DNA of 64,000 bases from Rhizobium etli 8C-3. Lineage in GTDB: Bacteria; Pseudomonadota; Alphaproteobacteria; Rhizobiales; Rhizobiaceae. Where the stretch lies: assembly GCF_001908375.1 (NCBI RefSeq), contig NZ_CP017244.1, positions 1,674,001-1,738,000 on the forward strand, written 5' to 3'. This document shows positions 52,678 through 60,684 of this stretch, one piece after another. The translations under genes were made by a program, and so were the position numbers. Position 1 is the stretch's first letter. The number at the start of each line of letters is the position of its first letter. The notes under the pieces were generated by a model that made no database searches, was not told the DNA's origin, and saw only the letters and a program-made list of their open reading frames with translations.

Positions 52678-54171
52678 ATGGTCAAACAAACGATCGAAAG
52701 CACCATAGACGGCAAGATCCGCTGCGATGCCTGCCCCGTGATGTGCTACATCTCAGAGGGCAGATCCGGCGCCTGCGACCGCTACGCCAATGTCGGCGGC
52801 GACCTCGTTCGCGTCGATCCCCTGACGATCATCGAGAGCCGGAAGGACAATGGCGGCCAGCTCGTTTCCTTCCTGCCGGGCGCCGAAGACAAGGAGTGGG
52901 ACGGCGATCTCGTTCAGGCGAAGCGCTCCTTCGTCACCGCCGTCGGCGCCGGCACCACCTACCCGGACTACAAGCCCGCCCCTTTCATCGTCTCGCAGCA
53001 GGAACGCGGCGTCGACATGGTGACGGTCGTGACCGAGGGCATCTTCAGCTATTGCGGCGCCAAGGTGAAGATCGACACCGACCGCTATCTCGGCCCTGAA
53101 ACCTCTGCCGTGCGCGTTGAAGGCGAGCCGGTTGGCCATGTCACGACCGGCGAATATGGCTCGCAGATGCTCTCCCTCGGCGGCGTCCATCATCTGACCG
53201 GCGGGACAAAGAAGGAGGGCCGCCTCACCTGCGACGCACTGATGCGGCTCTGCAATGGCGAGGCCGTGGAAATGACGATCGACGGCGGCGCGGAAATCGT
53301 CGTCAAGGCGGGTACGGCACCGATCATCAACGGTGTCGAGGAACAGCGAATGCGTGTCGGCTGCGGCTCGGCGACCATCGGCATGTTTGCCAAGCAATGG
53401 GCCCAGCACGTGGACGAGGTCGTGGTGGTCGACGACCACATCACAGGAGTTCTTTCCGAACACCAGGCGGGCCGCGTGCTGAACGTCCCGGCAACCGGCA
53501 TCAGGATCAAGGGCCGCCGTTCAACCCCGGGTCGCTATTTCCAGGTGGCAGAGCCGGGCACCGGCTGGGGCGGCACCAACATATCCGATCCGCTATCAAT
53601 CCTCGGCGCGTTCGACCCCAAGACCGCCTATCCCGGCCTGCGCCTTCTGATGGTCTCGACCACAGGCGAGCAATACGGCTATTACATTCTCGATGAAAAC
53701 CTCGTGCCCGCGCTCCAGACGAGCCTGCCGGAGGATATCCGCTTGTCGGTCGAGCAGATCGCCGAAAATTGCGAGCCGGCCGTCTGCTCGGTGCTGTTCA
53801 TGGGCGGCGCCGGAGGCAGCCTGCGCGCAGGGGTCACGCGCAATCCGGTGCAACTCACCCGCTCGGTCAAGGAGGCGCTGACCTACGTATCGTGCGGCGG
53901 CGCGCCGGCTTATGTCTGGCCCGGGGGCGGCATTACCGTAATGGCAGACGTGACGCAGATGCCGGCCAATTCCTTCGGCTACGTGCCGACCCCCGCACTC
54001 GTTGCGCCGATCGAATTCACCATGCGGCTTGACGACTACCGTAGGCTCGGCGGCCACATGGAAGCGGTCGTACCGATTGAGGAGGCGCTGAAGGTGGCAG
54101 AACGCAAGGTCGCGAAGCGCCAGGACGCTCCCTGGCCAACCGAAAGCCAGAACTTCAAGTGGCAGGCATGA
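52678..54171 (+). CDS. 6-hydroxynicotinate reductase-like Fe-S flavoenzyme
   Basis: A 497-residue protein of the family annotated as 6-hydroxynicotinate reductase, described first in the clostridial nicotinate fermentation. The N-terminus has a ferredoxin-like cluster site, C16-X2-C19-X3-C23-X9-C33 (IRCDACPVMCYISEGRSGAC). Later parts include GVDMVTVVTEGIFSYCGAKVKID, GGVHHLTGG, RVGCGSATIGMFA and SVLFMGGAGGSLRAGVTRNP. It should reduce the pyridine-type ring to the tetrahydro stage with reduced ferredoxin. It starts 12 bp after the Mo hydroxylase. The real substrate in this host is not proven. Confidence 0.82.
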   Translation: MVKQTIESTIDGKIRCDACPVMCYISEGRSGACDRYANVGGDLVRVDPLTIIESRKDNGGQLVSFLPGAEDKEWDGDLVQAKRSFVTAVGAGTTYPDYKPAPFIVSQQERGVDMVTVVTEGIFSYCGAKVKIDTDRYLGPETSAVRVEGEPVGHVTTGEYGSQMLSLGGVHHLTGGTKKEGRLTCDALMRLCNGEAVEMTIDGGAEIVVKAGTAPIINGVEEQRMRVGCGSATIGMFAKQWAQHVDEVVVVDDHITGVLSEHQAGRVLNVPATGIRIKGRRSTPGRYFQVAEPGTGWGGTNISDPLSILGAFDPKTAYPGLRLLMVSTTGEQYGYYILDENLVPALQTSLPEDIRLSVEQIAENCEPAVCSVLFMGGAGGSLRAGVTRNPVQLTRSVKEALTYVSCGGAPAYVWPGGGITVMADVTQMPANSFGYVPTPALVAPIEFTMRLDDYRRLGGHMEAVVPIEEALKVAERKVAKRQDAPWPTESQNFKWQA

Positions 54172-54187
54172 CACGGATAGCGACGGA

Positions 54188-55177
54188 GTGACGAGGTTGG
54201 GTCCTCAGGCGAGTTACTTGCCGGATCAGGACGGATCGGGTGGCAGGCTGCATCTGCAGCACGGCCCGATCGACCTCGTCATCGGCGCCGATGACGGTCC
54301 TCGCCTGCGCTGCGACGCGGCAGAAATGCGCGCCCGTGCCTTCGACGTCGCAAGGGCGAGGTTCGAAACGGTGCTCGAGGAGCTGATGTCGGAACTGCCG
54401 CTGCTTCGCGCCGAAGCGGATCCGGACATGTCCGATCCGCGCGGAAGCGTCGCCAGACGGATGGTCGCGGCAGTGAAGCCGCTTTCGCGATACCGCTTCA
54501 TCACCCCGATGGCAGCCGTTGCCGGCGCCGTCGCGGAGGAGACTCTCGAGTCAATGGTTGCCGCTTTTTCACCGGTCGAAAGACCGGCCCGGATCTACGT
54601 CAACAATGGCGGCGACATCGCGGTGCATCTCCACGGCGACGCCTCCTTCCGCGTCCGCATCGCGCGACTAGACAATGTTTCGCTTGGCCATTTCGAGCTG
54701 AAGGCGGCCTCGCAGAGCCGCGGTATCGCCACCAGCGGCAGGGGGGGCCGCAGCCTTTCGCTCGGCATTGCCGAATCCGTCACTGTCATCGCCCGCACCG
54801 CGGCAGAGGCCGATGCCGCCGCGACGCTCATCGCCAATGCCGTCGATCTCCCCGGCCATCCGGCAATCGAACGCGTCCGCGCCGTCGATGTCCGCGACGA
54901 CAGCGACCTCGGAACAAGGCTCGTAGTGCGCAATTGCGGCAGGCTGGCATCCAACGAGGTCGAGGAAGCCCTGTCACGCGGGGTCGCGGAAGCTGAACGT
55001 TTCATAGCGCTCGGTTTCATCGAAAGAGCCGCGCTTTTTCTTCAGGATCAGGGGCGCCTGGCAATGGCGTGCGATCAGGACTCCACCCGAACCACAATCA
55101 ACGCAACGGAGCACGTCAACCATGGCCGAACCAAAGATCAGGAAAATCCTTACAGCGGTGGAGGAAATTCGCCATGA
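54188..55177 (+). CDS. UPF0280 family protein (ApbE-like fold)
   Basis: A 329-residue protein of the UPF0280 family, related to ApbE FMN transferases. Family features are LHLQHGPIDLVIGADDGPR at the start, PMAAVAGAVAEETL and YVNNGGDIAVHLHG in the middle, and SRGIATSGRGGRSLSLGIAESVTVIARTAAEADAAATLIANAVD, which resembles the ApbE active region. GTG start at 54188, 16 bp after the reductase. A possible role is attaching flavin to the neighbouring reductase. The C-terminal 18 codons overlap the next gene. Confidence 0.83.
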   Translation: MTRLGPQASYLPDQDGSGGRLHLQHGPIDLVIGADDGPRLRCDAAEMRARAFDVARARFETVLEELMSELPLLRAEADPDMSDPRGSVARRMVAAVKPLSRYRFITPMAAVAGAVAEETLESMVAAFSPVERPARIYVNNGGDIAVHLHGDASFRVRIARLDNVSLGHFELKAASQSRGIATSGRGGRSLSLGIAESVTVIARTAAEADAAATLIANAVDLPGHPAIERVRAVDVRDDSDLGTRLVVRNCGRLASNEVEEALSRGVAEAERFIALGFIERAALFLQDQGRLAMACDQDSTRTTINATEHVNHGRTKDQENPYSGGGNSP

Positions 55178-55706
55178 AGGCGGCACGCCACCTGCAAAGC
55201 CGCTGAAGCGCGGCGCCGTTCTTGCGGTTATCGAAAATCCGTTCGCGGGCGCCTATCACGAGGATATTCAGGGCTTCATGAAGGATCTGGAGCCTCTCGG
55301 CCTCGACATGGCGAGGCGGCTGATAGAAGCGCTCGGTGGCGAAGCGGGTGCCATCGAGGGCTATGGCAAGGGCGCGATTGTCGGTCAGGCCGGCGAACTG
55401 GAGCATGGCGCCCTGTGGCATGTGCCGGGCGGCTATGCCATGCGCGAGGCATTGGGCAACGCCAAGGCGATCGTGCCGTCGACGAAGAAAGTCGGCGCCG
55501 CCGGCGCGCGCCTGGACGTTCCGGTAACCCATATCAACGCGTCCTATGTGCGCAGTCATTTCGACGCGATGGAGGTCGGCCTTGCCGACGCACCGCGCGC
55601 TAACGAGATCGTGCTCGCGCTGGTCATGACCACCGGCGGACGCATTCACGCCCGCCTCGGCGGACTGAAAGCAGAAGATGTCAAGGGAGAGGATGGACTG
55701 AGATGA
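55122..55706 (+). CDS. DUF1185 (AA_synth) protein, copy 1
   Basis: A 194-residue protein of the 'amino acid synthesis' family (Pfam AA_synth/DUF1185), whose reaction is unknown. Typical parts are RGAVLAVIENPFAGAYHEDIQGFM, EGYGKGAIVGQAGELEHGALWHVPGGYAMR, VPSTKKVGAAGARLDVPVTHINASYVRSHFDAMEVGLAD and GGRIHARLGGL. Starts inside the end of the UPF0280 gene with GGAG upstream and overlaps the second copy by 4 bp. It is about 45 % similar by eye to copy 2, so the two may form a heteromer. Confidence 0.87.
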   Translation: MAEPKIRKILTAVEEIRHEGGTPPAKPLKRGAVLAVIENPFAGAYHEDIQGFMKDLEPLGLDMARRLIEALGGEAGAIEGYGKGAIVGQAGELEHGALWHVPGGYAMREALGNAKAIVPSTKKVGAAGARLDVPVTHINASYVRSHFDAMEVGLADAPRANEIVLALVMTTGGRIHARLGGLKAEDVKGEDGLR

Positions 55707-56287
55707 AAGCCGAAATCCGCAAACTCGCCGTTTTTCTCGAGGAAACCCATTCTGAAATGGGCCGGACGGTTTCGCCGCCGACCCGCAAGGCGGCCGCGGT
55801 CGCGGTTATCCGCAACCCCTTTGCCGGACGCTATGTCGAAGACCTGACGCCGCTGATCGATATCGGCGCCGAACTCGGCGGCCTGCTGGGGGAAAAATGC
55901 GTTGCGGCACTGGGCATTGAGCCCTCCGAGGCGCAGAGCTACGGCAAGGCAGCCATGGTCGGCGAGAACGGCGAGCTGGAACATGCCGCCGCCTTGCTGC
56001 ATCCTGCCATGGGCAAGCCGCTTCGCGCCGCCGTGGAGAAAGGCGCCGCCCTGGTCCCGTCTTCGAAGAAGCGTGGAGGGCCCGGCCAGGCTCTCGACAT
56101 ACCCCTCGGCCACAAGGATGCAGCCTTCGTCCGCTCACACTTCGACGGCATGGAGGTAAGCCTCAATGATTCTCCGCGCGCCGACGAGATCATGGTCGCC
56201 GTTGCCGTAACAGACAGCGGAAGGCCTTTTGCCCGCATCGGCGGCCTGAAGGTGGACGAGATCGAAGGCAAGGACGGACTGCGCTAG
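55703..56287 (+). CDS. DUF1185 (AA_synth) protein, copy 2
   Basis: A 194-residue paralogue of the preceding gene and exactly the same length. It keeps the same blocks: AAVAVIRNPFAGRYVEDLTPLID, SYGKAAMVGENGELEHAAALLHPAMGKPLR, VPSSKKRGGPGQALDIPLGHKDAAFVRSHFDGMEVSLND and GGLKVDEIEGKDGLR. It starts in an ATGA overlap with copy 1. It is the last gene of the operon beginning at 49028. Because both copies sit with ring-cleavage genes, a role in hydrolysis or later steps of the ring-opened acid is more likely than amino-acid synthesis; this is inference. Confidence 0.87.
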   Translation: MKAEIRKLAVFLEETHSEMGRTVSPPTRKAAAVAVIRNPFAGRYVEDLTPLIDIGAELGGLLGEKCVAALGIEPSEAQSYGKAAMVGENGELEHAAALLHPAMGKPLRAAVEKGAALVPSSKKRGGPGQALDIPLGHKDAAFVRSHFDGMEVSLNDSPRADEIMVAVAVTDSGRPFARIGGLKVDEIEGKDGLR

Positions 56288-56587
56288 ATCACGATGGTTT
56301 TGGTTCAATCATGTGAACGATTCTAAAAGGTTAAGGTGTGGTGCGGGCGGACGTGCGCCCCCACGTTTCCTCCCCAAGGCCTCGACGCCGTGCGAAGCCT
56401 GGTCTGATCGCAACGTGCGGAGAAGCTGGTATGGGAGAGCGCCCGGGCTCAAGCGCCGGTTATGGACAAGATGCACGCATGCCTGACGACGCGACAATAT
56501 CGATGTCTTGTCACTTTTCATGATCCAGTCGGCAGGTCAAATCGCTACGGCAAGCTTAGCGCGCCTCAAAGCCGGACGGGTGCTGCG
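56288..56587. other. Spacer between convergent operons
   Basis: Three hundred bases between the convergent DUF1185 copy 2 and the amidohydrolase. No gene or strong terminator hairpin was seen. The left end (ATCACGATGGTTTTGG) looks like an intergenic repeat common in rhizobia, but I cannot confirm that here. Confidence 0.4.
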
Positions 56588-57805
56588 TCAGCCCCCATAC
56601 TGGGCATAGCGGCCGAAGACGATCTCCGGTACCGCCGTGGCCGGCGGCGTGTTGCGGCTTCGTTGCGTCCGGATCACGCCGTCGATGACTGTCATGCCGA
56701 TCCCGGGCAGGTTGCCGAGCTTCACGGACTCTAGGAGGGTCGCGCCTGGCGCATGCTGGGCCCGGTCCATAATGACGAAGTCGGCCGTCCTGCCGGGCTC
56801 GATGATGCCGCAGTCGAGATTGCGCTGGCGGGCCGTATTGCCGGTGGCAAAACAGAAGGCCACCTCCGCCGGCGTGTCGGAAAGGCTAGCGACCAGCGAC
56901 ACCATGCGCAGGATGCCGAGCGGCTGAACGCCAGAACCTGCTGGTCCATCGGTGCCGAGGATGACCTGATCGAGCTTCTTGAGTTCACGCGCCGTGTTGA
57001 CCGTCAGCAGCGCTGCACGCTCGTTGCCGTTGTGGACGATCTCAAGACCCCGCATGCAGCGCTCGCAGATGCAGACGATCTGGTCATCCGGCAGCGCCGT
57101 ATGCCCGCCGTTCAGATGGCCGACCACATCGGTGTCCGCCTCCAGCACCACATCCTTGTCGATCAGGCCCGAGCCGGGAATCGAAGGGCCACCGGTGTGG
57201 ATTGTGCTCTGGATGCCGTATTTGCGCGCCCAGGCCACCATCTGCTTGGCATTGGCCGCGTCCTTGACGCCGCCAAGACCGACCTCGCCAAGCAGCTTGA
57301 CGCCGGCCTCCGCCAGATCCTTGAAATCCTGCTCGACCATGCCCGTCTCGATGACTGGCGCACCGGCATGGACCTTGACCCCCGAGGGGCGGAAATTTTC
57401 GTAGAACCGCTGCGAGGCAATCGCATGCGCTTTGAGGCCGACGATGTCGCGCGGACGGCCGGGTGCATGCACTTCGCCAGCCGAGATCATCGTCGTCACG
57501 CCGCCGTTGAGCGTCGAGTCGATCCAGTTCAGCTGCTGCTGGCGCGGTGTATAGTCGCCGATTACCGGATGCACGTGGCTGTCGATGAGCCCCGGGGCGA
57601 CCGTCGTCGCCCTGGCGTCGACGACCGTCTTGGCGCCTTCCGTGTCGATGTCCTTCTCATAACCTACGGCGGTGATAATTCCGTCGTCGCAAACGATGCA
57701 GTCGCCGTCGAGGATCGGCTGCTCGATTTTACCGGAAAGAATCAGGCCGATATTCTTGATGACCAGCCTGCCAGCCTTTTCGTTTCCGCCCGCTACATCA
57801 GCCAT
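56588..57805 (-). CDS. Enamidase-like amidohydrolase
   Basis: A 405-residue metal-dependent amidohydrolase. The metal-binding HxH is DSHVHPVIGDY, with further ligands in QSTIHTGG, VVGHLNGGHTA and the Asp of LGTDGPAGSG. The C-terminal half ends with RTADFVIMDRAQ. Closest in overall layout to enamidase of nicotinate fermentation, which opens 1,4,5,6-tetrahydro-6-oxonicotinate to 2-formylglutarate and ammonia. The start at 57805 follows AGGGGAAGGGG; a longer open frame to 57967 runs through operators and is rejected. It has operator E 71 bp upstream and is divergent from the reductase. Confidence 0.82.
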   Translation of the reverse strand: MADVAGGNEKAGRLVIKNIGLILSGKIEQPILDGDCIVCDDGIITAVGYEKDIDTEGAKTVVDARATTVAPGLIDSHVHPVIGDYTPRQQQLNWIDSTLNGGVTTMISAGEVHAPGRPRDIVGLKAHAIASQRFYENFRPSGVKVHAGAPVIETGMVEQDFKDLAEAGVKLLGEVGLGGVKDAANAKQMVAWARKYGIQSTIHTGGPSIPGSGLIDKDVVLEADTDVVGHLNGGHTALPDDQIVCICERCMRGLEIVHNGNERAALLTVNTARELKKLDQVILGTDGPAGSGVQPLGILRMVSLVASLSDTPAEVAFCFATGNTARQRNLDCGIIEPGRTADFVIMDRAQHAPGATLLESVKLGNLPGIGMTVIDGVIRTQRSRNTPPATAVPEIVFGRYAQYGG

Positions 57806-57876
57806 ATTCGTCCCCTTCCCCTGTTTGTTGCACGCCGGATCCGGGCGAAATTTATCTGCGGCACGGTTCGGCGATC

Positions 57877-57894
57877 CAATTTGCACACGAATGC
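57877..57894 (-). promoter_or_regulatory. MarR-type operator E, amidohydrolase promoter
   Basis: GCATTCGTGTGCAAATTG (minus strand) shares ATTCGT and GCAAAT with the consensus. It lies 71 bp upstream of the amidohydrolase start. Confidence 0.6.
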
Positions 57895-57963
57895 TAACTT
57901 TGCCGGAAATTTCTGTCGAGCCCAAATCCTTTATTGACAAAAGCGCGGTTTGGGATTTCCATT

Positions 57964-57981
57964 TCATTCGTACACAAACAA
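57964..57981 (+). promoter_or_regulatory. MarR-type operator C, ferredoxin reductase promoter
   Basis: TCATTCGTACACAAACAA differs from operator A at only a few positions. It ends 29 bp upstream of the ferredoxin reductase start at 58011. With operator E it frames the divergent promoter region. Confidence 0.65.
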
Positions 57982-58010
57982 ATTATCGCCGATGGAACGG
58001 GAAAACGGGG

Positions 58011-58853
58011 ATGACCACGCAATCGAGCGGCAAAACCGGTGCAGGAGAGACGCACGACGCCGATTGGCCGAAGTCTCCAGCCCCGGCAGACGTCTTTGCG
58101 CAGACCGTGACGGCAGTAAAGCACTACACCGACCGGCTGTTCCATTTCCGCATCACCAGGCCCGCAAGCTTTCGCTTCCGCTCCGGCGAATTCGTCATGA
58201 TCGGCCTGCCGAATGCGCCAAAGCCGGTGTTTCGCGCATATTCGATGGCCAGCCCCTCGTGGGACGAGGAGATCGAATTCCTTTCGATCAAGGTGCGGGG
58301 CGGGCCGTTCACCGAACACCTGCAGAAGATCGTTCCCGGGGACACGGTGCTGATGCGCAAGAAACCGACCGGCACGCTGGTGCTCGATGCCCTGCTGCCG
58401 GGCAAGCGGCTCTACCTCTTTTCGACCGGAACCGGCGTGGCGCCATTCGCGAGCCTTATCCGCGATCCGGAAATCTATGAGAAATTCGAGGAAGTGATCC
58501 TCGTGCAGACCTGCCGAGAAGTCGCCGAGCTCACCTACATCACCGAACTGGTAGACGGACTTAAGCACGATCCGCTGGTTGGCGAAACAGCAAGCGAAAA
58601 ACTACGCCTCCACACGACGACGACACGCGAAGCCTTCCCGCGTATGGGCCGCGTCACCGATCTCATCCGCAGCGGAGCCTTCTTTAGCGAAACCGGGTTG
58701 CCGCTCTTCGATCCGACGCAGGACCGCGCCATGATCTGCGGCTCGATGCAGATGCTGAAGGACAGCAAGACGGTTCTTGAATCCTTCGGCCTCGTCGAAG
58801 GTAGCAACCACGCGCCGGCCACTTATGTCGTCGAACGGGCATTCGTCGGTTGA
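58011..58853 (+). CDS. Ferredoxin--NADP+ reductase
   Basis: A 280-residue FNR of the bacterial Fpr type with an N-terminal extension of about 25 residues. The FAD site is VFRAYSMASPSWDEEIEFLSIKV, the NADP site is LYLFSTGTGVAPFASLIRDPEIYE and VILVQTCREVAELTY, and the end is YVVERAFVG. It interconverts NADPH and reduced ferredoxin. Divergent from the amidohydrolase and carrying operator C, it probably supplies reduced ferredoxin for the 6-hydroxynicotinate-reductase-like enzyme. No ferredoxin gene was found in the cluster. Confidence 0.92.
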   Translation: MTTQSSGKTGAGETHDADWPKSPAPADVFAQTVTAVKHYTDRLFHFRITRPASFRFRSGEFVMIGLPNAPKPVFRAYSMASPSWDEEIEFLSIKVRGGPFTEHLQKIVPGDTVLMRKKPTGTLVLDALLPGKRLYLFSTGTGVAPFASLIRDPEIYEKFEEVILVQTCREVAELTYITELVDGLKHDPLVGETASEKLRLHTTTTREAFPRMGRVTDLIRSGAFFSETGLPLFDPTQDRAMICGSMQMLKDSKTVLESFGLVEGSNHAPATYVVERAFVG

Positions 58854-59026
58854 CTTCAAAGCGCTACCTGGCCGCGGTCATCGTCGCCTGCAGGCCGAAA
58901 CTGGACGGCCCCGGTGGCCCATCCGGAGGAGGCAGGACGATCTTGGAACACTTTCGATATCAGCTCGCGCGGCACCGAAAGGTCCCCAAAATGTGTCGGC
59001 CCGCAGCCTTTCAACGCCGCCACGGC

Positions 59027-59944
59027 CTATGGTTCAGCTGGTCGCGCGGCGTGCGTCACGACTGCTCCGTCCATGACATAGGTCGCATAGCGATGGTCGC
59101 GGATCATGATGATCCGGCCATCCCGCCATTCGAGCAGCATGAAGTACGCAGGAACGCTCGCCGGTTCGTCCGACACCAGCAGTATCTCCCGACCCTCCAG
59201 CCGAGCCGGTTCGACCCCGACGCGCGGATATTCTGCATAGTAAGTGAAAAACCGGCCGACTTGCGCGGCGCCAGAGATCTCCGGCCGTCGCGCCTGGCGA
59301 AGCCGGACGTCCTCGGCCAGCAGTCGGCGCAGCGCGGCCCAGTCTTGGGCGTTGAACAATGCCGCGAAGTTCAAGGCCTCAGCACTCGCCGGGCGAGGAA
59401 CCTCGGACTGTGTTTCAGACATGGACCGCAGCCTCGCGCGGCCGCGTGCCAGATGGGCCTTGACGGCATCGACGCTCAGCTCCAGCAGCGCCGCGATATC
59501 TGCAAGCGACTCGTCCAGTACATCCTTGAGGATCACGGTGCTGCGCTGCGGCACGGGCAATTCGGCAAAGCGCGCCACTGCAAACCGCACCGCTTCCTGA
59601 CGCATCACGGCGTCTTCCGGATCGACCGTGCCGGCGTCGGCCAGGGCGAAGGCCGTTTCCAGCGGTTCTCGGCGGGTGCGGCGTTGGCGCAGCGCGTCGA
59701 TGGCGCGATTGTGGACGATGCGGAACAGCCAGGGTCGCAGCGGCGTTCCCGGCGAAACCGCGCCGATCCGCGTGAAGGCGCGGGCAAAGGCGTCCTGAAC
59801 CACATCCTCGCCGTCGATCACCGAACCCACCAGACGGGCGGCATAGCGGTGCAGTTCGGGGCGAAGCGCATCCGCCTCGGCTGCCAGAGCCGCGCGCCGG
59901 GCGTCGTCTCCCGCCTCGGCCCCGATGGTCACTTCATCCGTCAT
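59027..59944 (-). CDS. ECF sigma factor with SnoaL-like C-terminal domain
   Basis: A 305-residue sigma-70 family member. Region 2 includes YAARLVGSVIDGEDVVQDAFARAFTRI and WLFRIVHNRAIDALR. Region 4 is LPVPQRSTVILKDVLDESLADIAALLELSVDAVKAHLARGRARLR. The C-terminal ~110 residues (LNFAALFNAQDWAALRRLLAEDVRL to IMIRDHRYATYVMDG) resemble a SnoaL fold, an extension found in ECF groups such as ECF41 that lack a separate anti-sigma factor. It overlaps the SDR gene by 4 bp, suggesting the SDR is part of the same response. Confidence 0.88.
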   Translation of the reverse strand: MTDEVTIGAEAGDDARRAALAAEADALRPELHRYAARLVGSVIDGEDVVQDAFARAFTRIGAVSPGTPLRPWLFRIVHNRAIDALRQRRTRREPLETAFALADAGTVDPEDAVMRQEAVRFAVARFAELPVPQRSTVILKDVLDESLADIAALLELSVDAVKAHLARGRARLRSMSETQSEVPRPASAEALNFAALFNAQDWAALRRLLAEDVRLRQARRPEISGAAQVGRFFTYYAEYPRVGVEPARLEGREILLVSDEPASVPAYFMLLEWRDGRIIMIRDHRYATYVMDGAVVTHAARPAEP

Positions 59945-60684
59945 TCGATGACCGTCACGCCGGTATCCCCACGCACAGCATAGAACATGGCCTCGGCCAG
60001 CCCCGTCTTGCCGATCAGGTCGGCAACCATATCGCCAAAGGCCCGCTGTGTCATGTCCGGCCAGGTGGCGGCCTGTTCAGCGAATGTCCGCCCCGACGCC
60101 GCGGCGTAGGCGGCAATGCCGGTGTCGCCGACGCCGGTTCCGGCGAACATCTGCCGGGGAATGATGACCCGGAACCGCAGATCCATTTCGAGCTGCGTGG
60201 ATAGTGCCTCGGCATATTTGGCGATGAACCACTGGGCCCTCTTCGCTCCGGCATAGCCACCCGACAGCGGTGAACCCTGCACGGCAGCTCCACTGGAGAC
60301 GAAGATGACCAGTCCGCCCGGCGCCATTGGCAACGTCAGGGCGGCCTGGGCCCAGTGCAGCGCGGCCTTGACGTCCACGTTCCAGTTGGTTGCGAAGGCC
60401 TCCCAGCCGATCCGGTCGATCCGATCCATGGGCGGTTTCGCCCCGACATTCACGATCGCAATGTCGGGCCGGGTGTCGGCCATGATCTGCTTCGCCACGC
60501 CGGCGTCGGTCGCGTCGGCCGATATCGTGGCGACGGCCAGCCGCTCGCCCACCTCCTGCAAAGCCGTTGCGTTGCGGGCCACCACGGTAACCCCCGCCGC
60601 GCGTGCCACGAAGGCCTCGACCAGCCCCAACCCCAGGCCGCGACTTCCGCCGACGACCACGATTCGCTTTCCGTTCACATCCAT
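59941..60684 (-). CDS. Short-chain dehydrogenase/reductase
   Basis: A 247-residue SDR. It has the NAD(P) motif VVVGGSRGLGLGLVEAF, IVNVGAKPPMD in place of NNAG, a catalytic Ser in VIFVSSGAAVQG and the YxxxK motif YAGAKRAQWFI. The substrate is unknown. ECF sigma genes with SnoaL-like tails are commonly next to oxidoreductase genes. This gene comes first and the sigma gene starts in its stop codon (ATGA). Confidence 0.87.
   Translation of the reverse strand: MDVNGKRIVVVGGSRGLGLGLVEAFVARAAGVTVVARNATALQEVGERLAVATISADATDAGVAKQIMADTRPDIAIVNVGAKPPMDRIDRIGWEAFATNWNVDVKAALHWAQAALTLPMAPGGLVIFVSSGAAVQGSPLSGGYAGAKRAQWFIAKYAEALSTQLEMDLRFRVIIPRQMFAGTGVGDTGIAAYAAASGRTFAEQAATWPDMTQRAFGDMVADLIGKTGLAEAMFYAVRGDTGVTVIE

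Noticed and set aside
51625..52689. Minus-strand open frame of 354 codons
   Set aside because: Antisense shadow of the Mo hydroxylase C-terminus, which carries the GLGE active-site motif.
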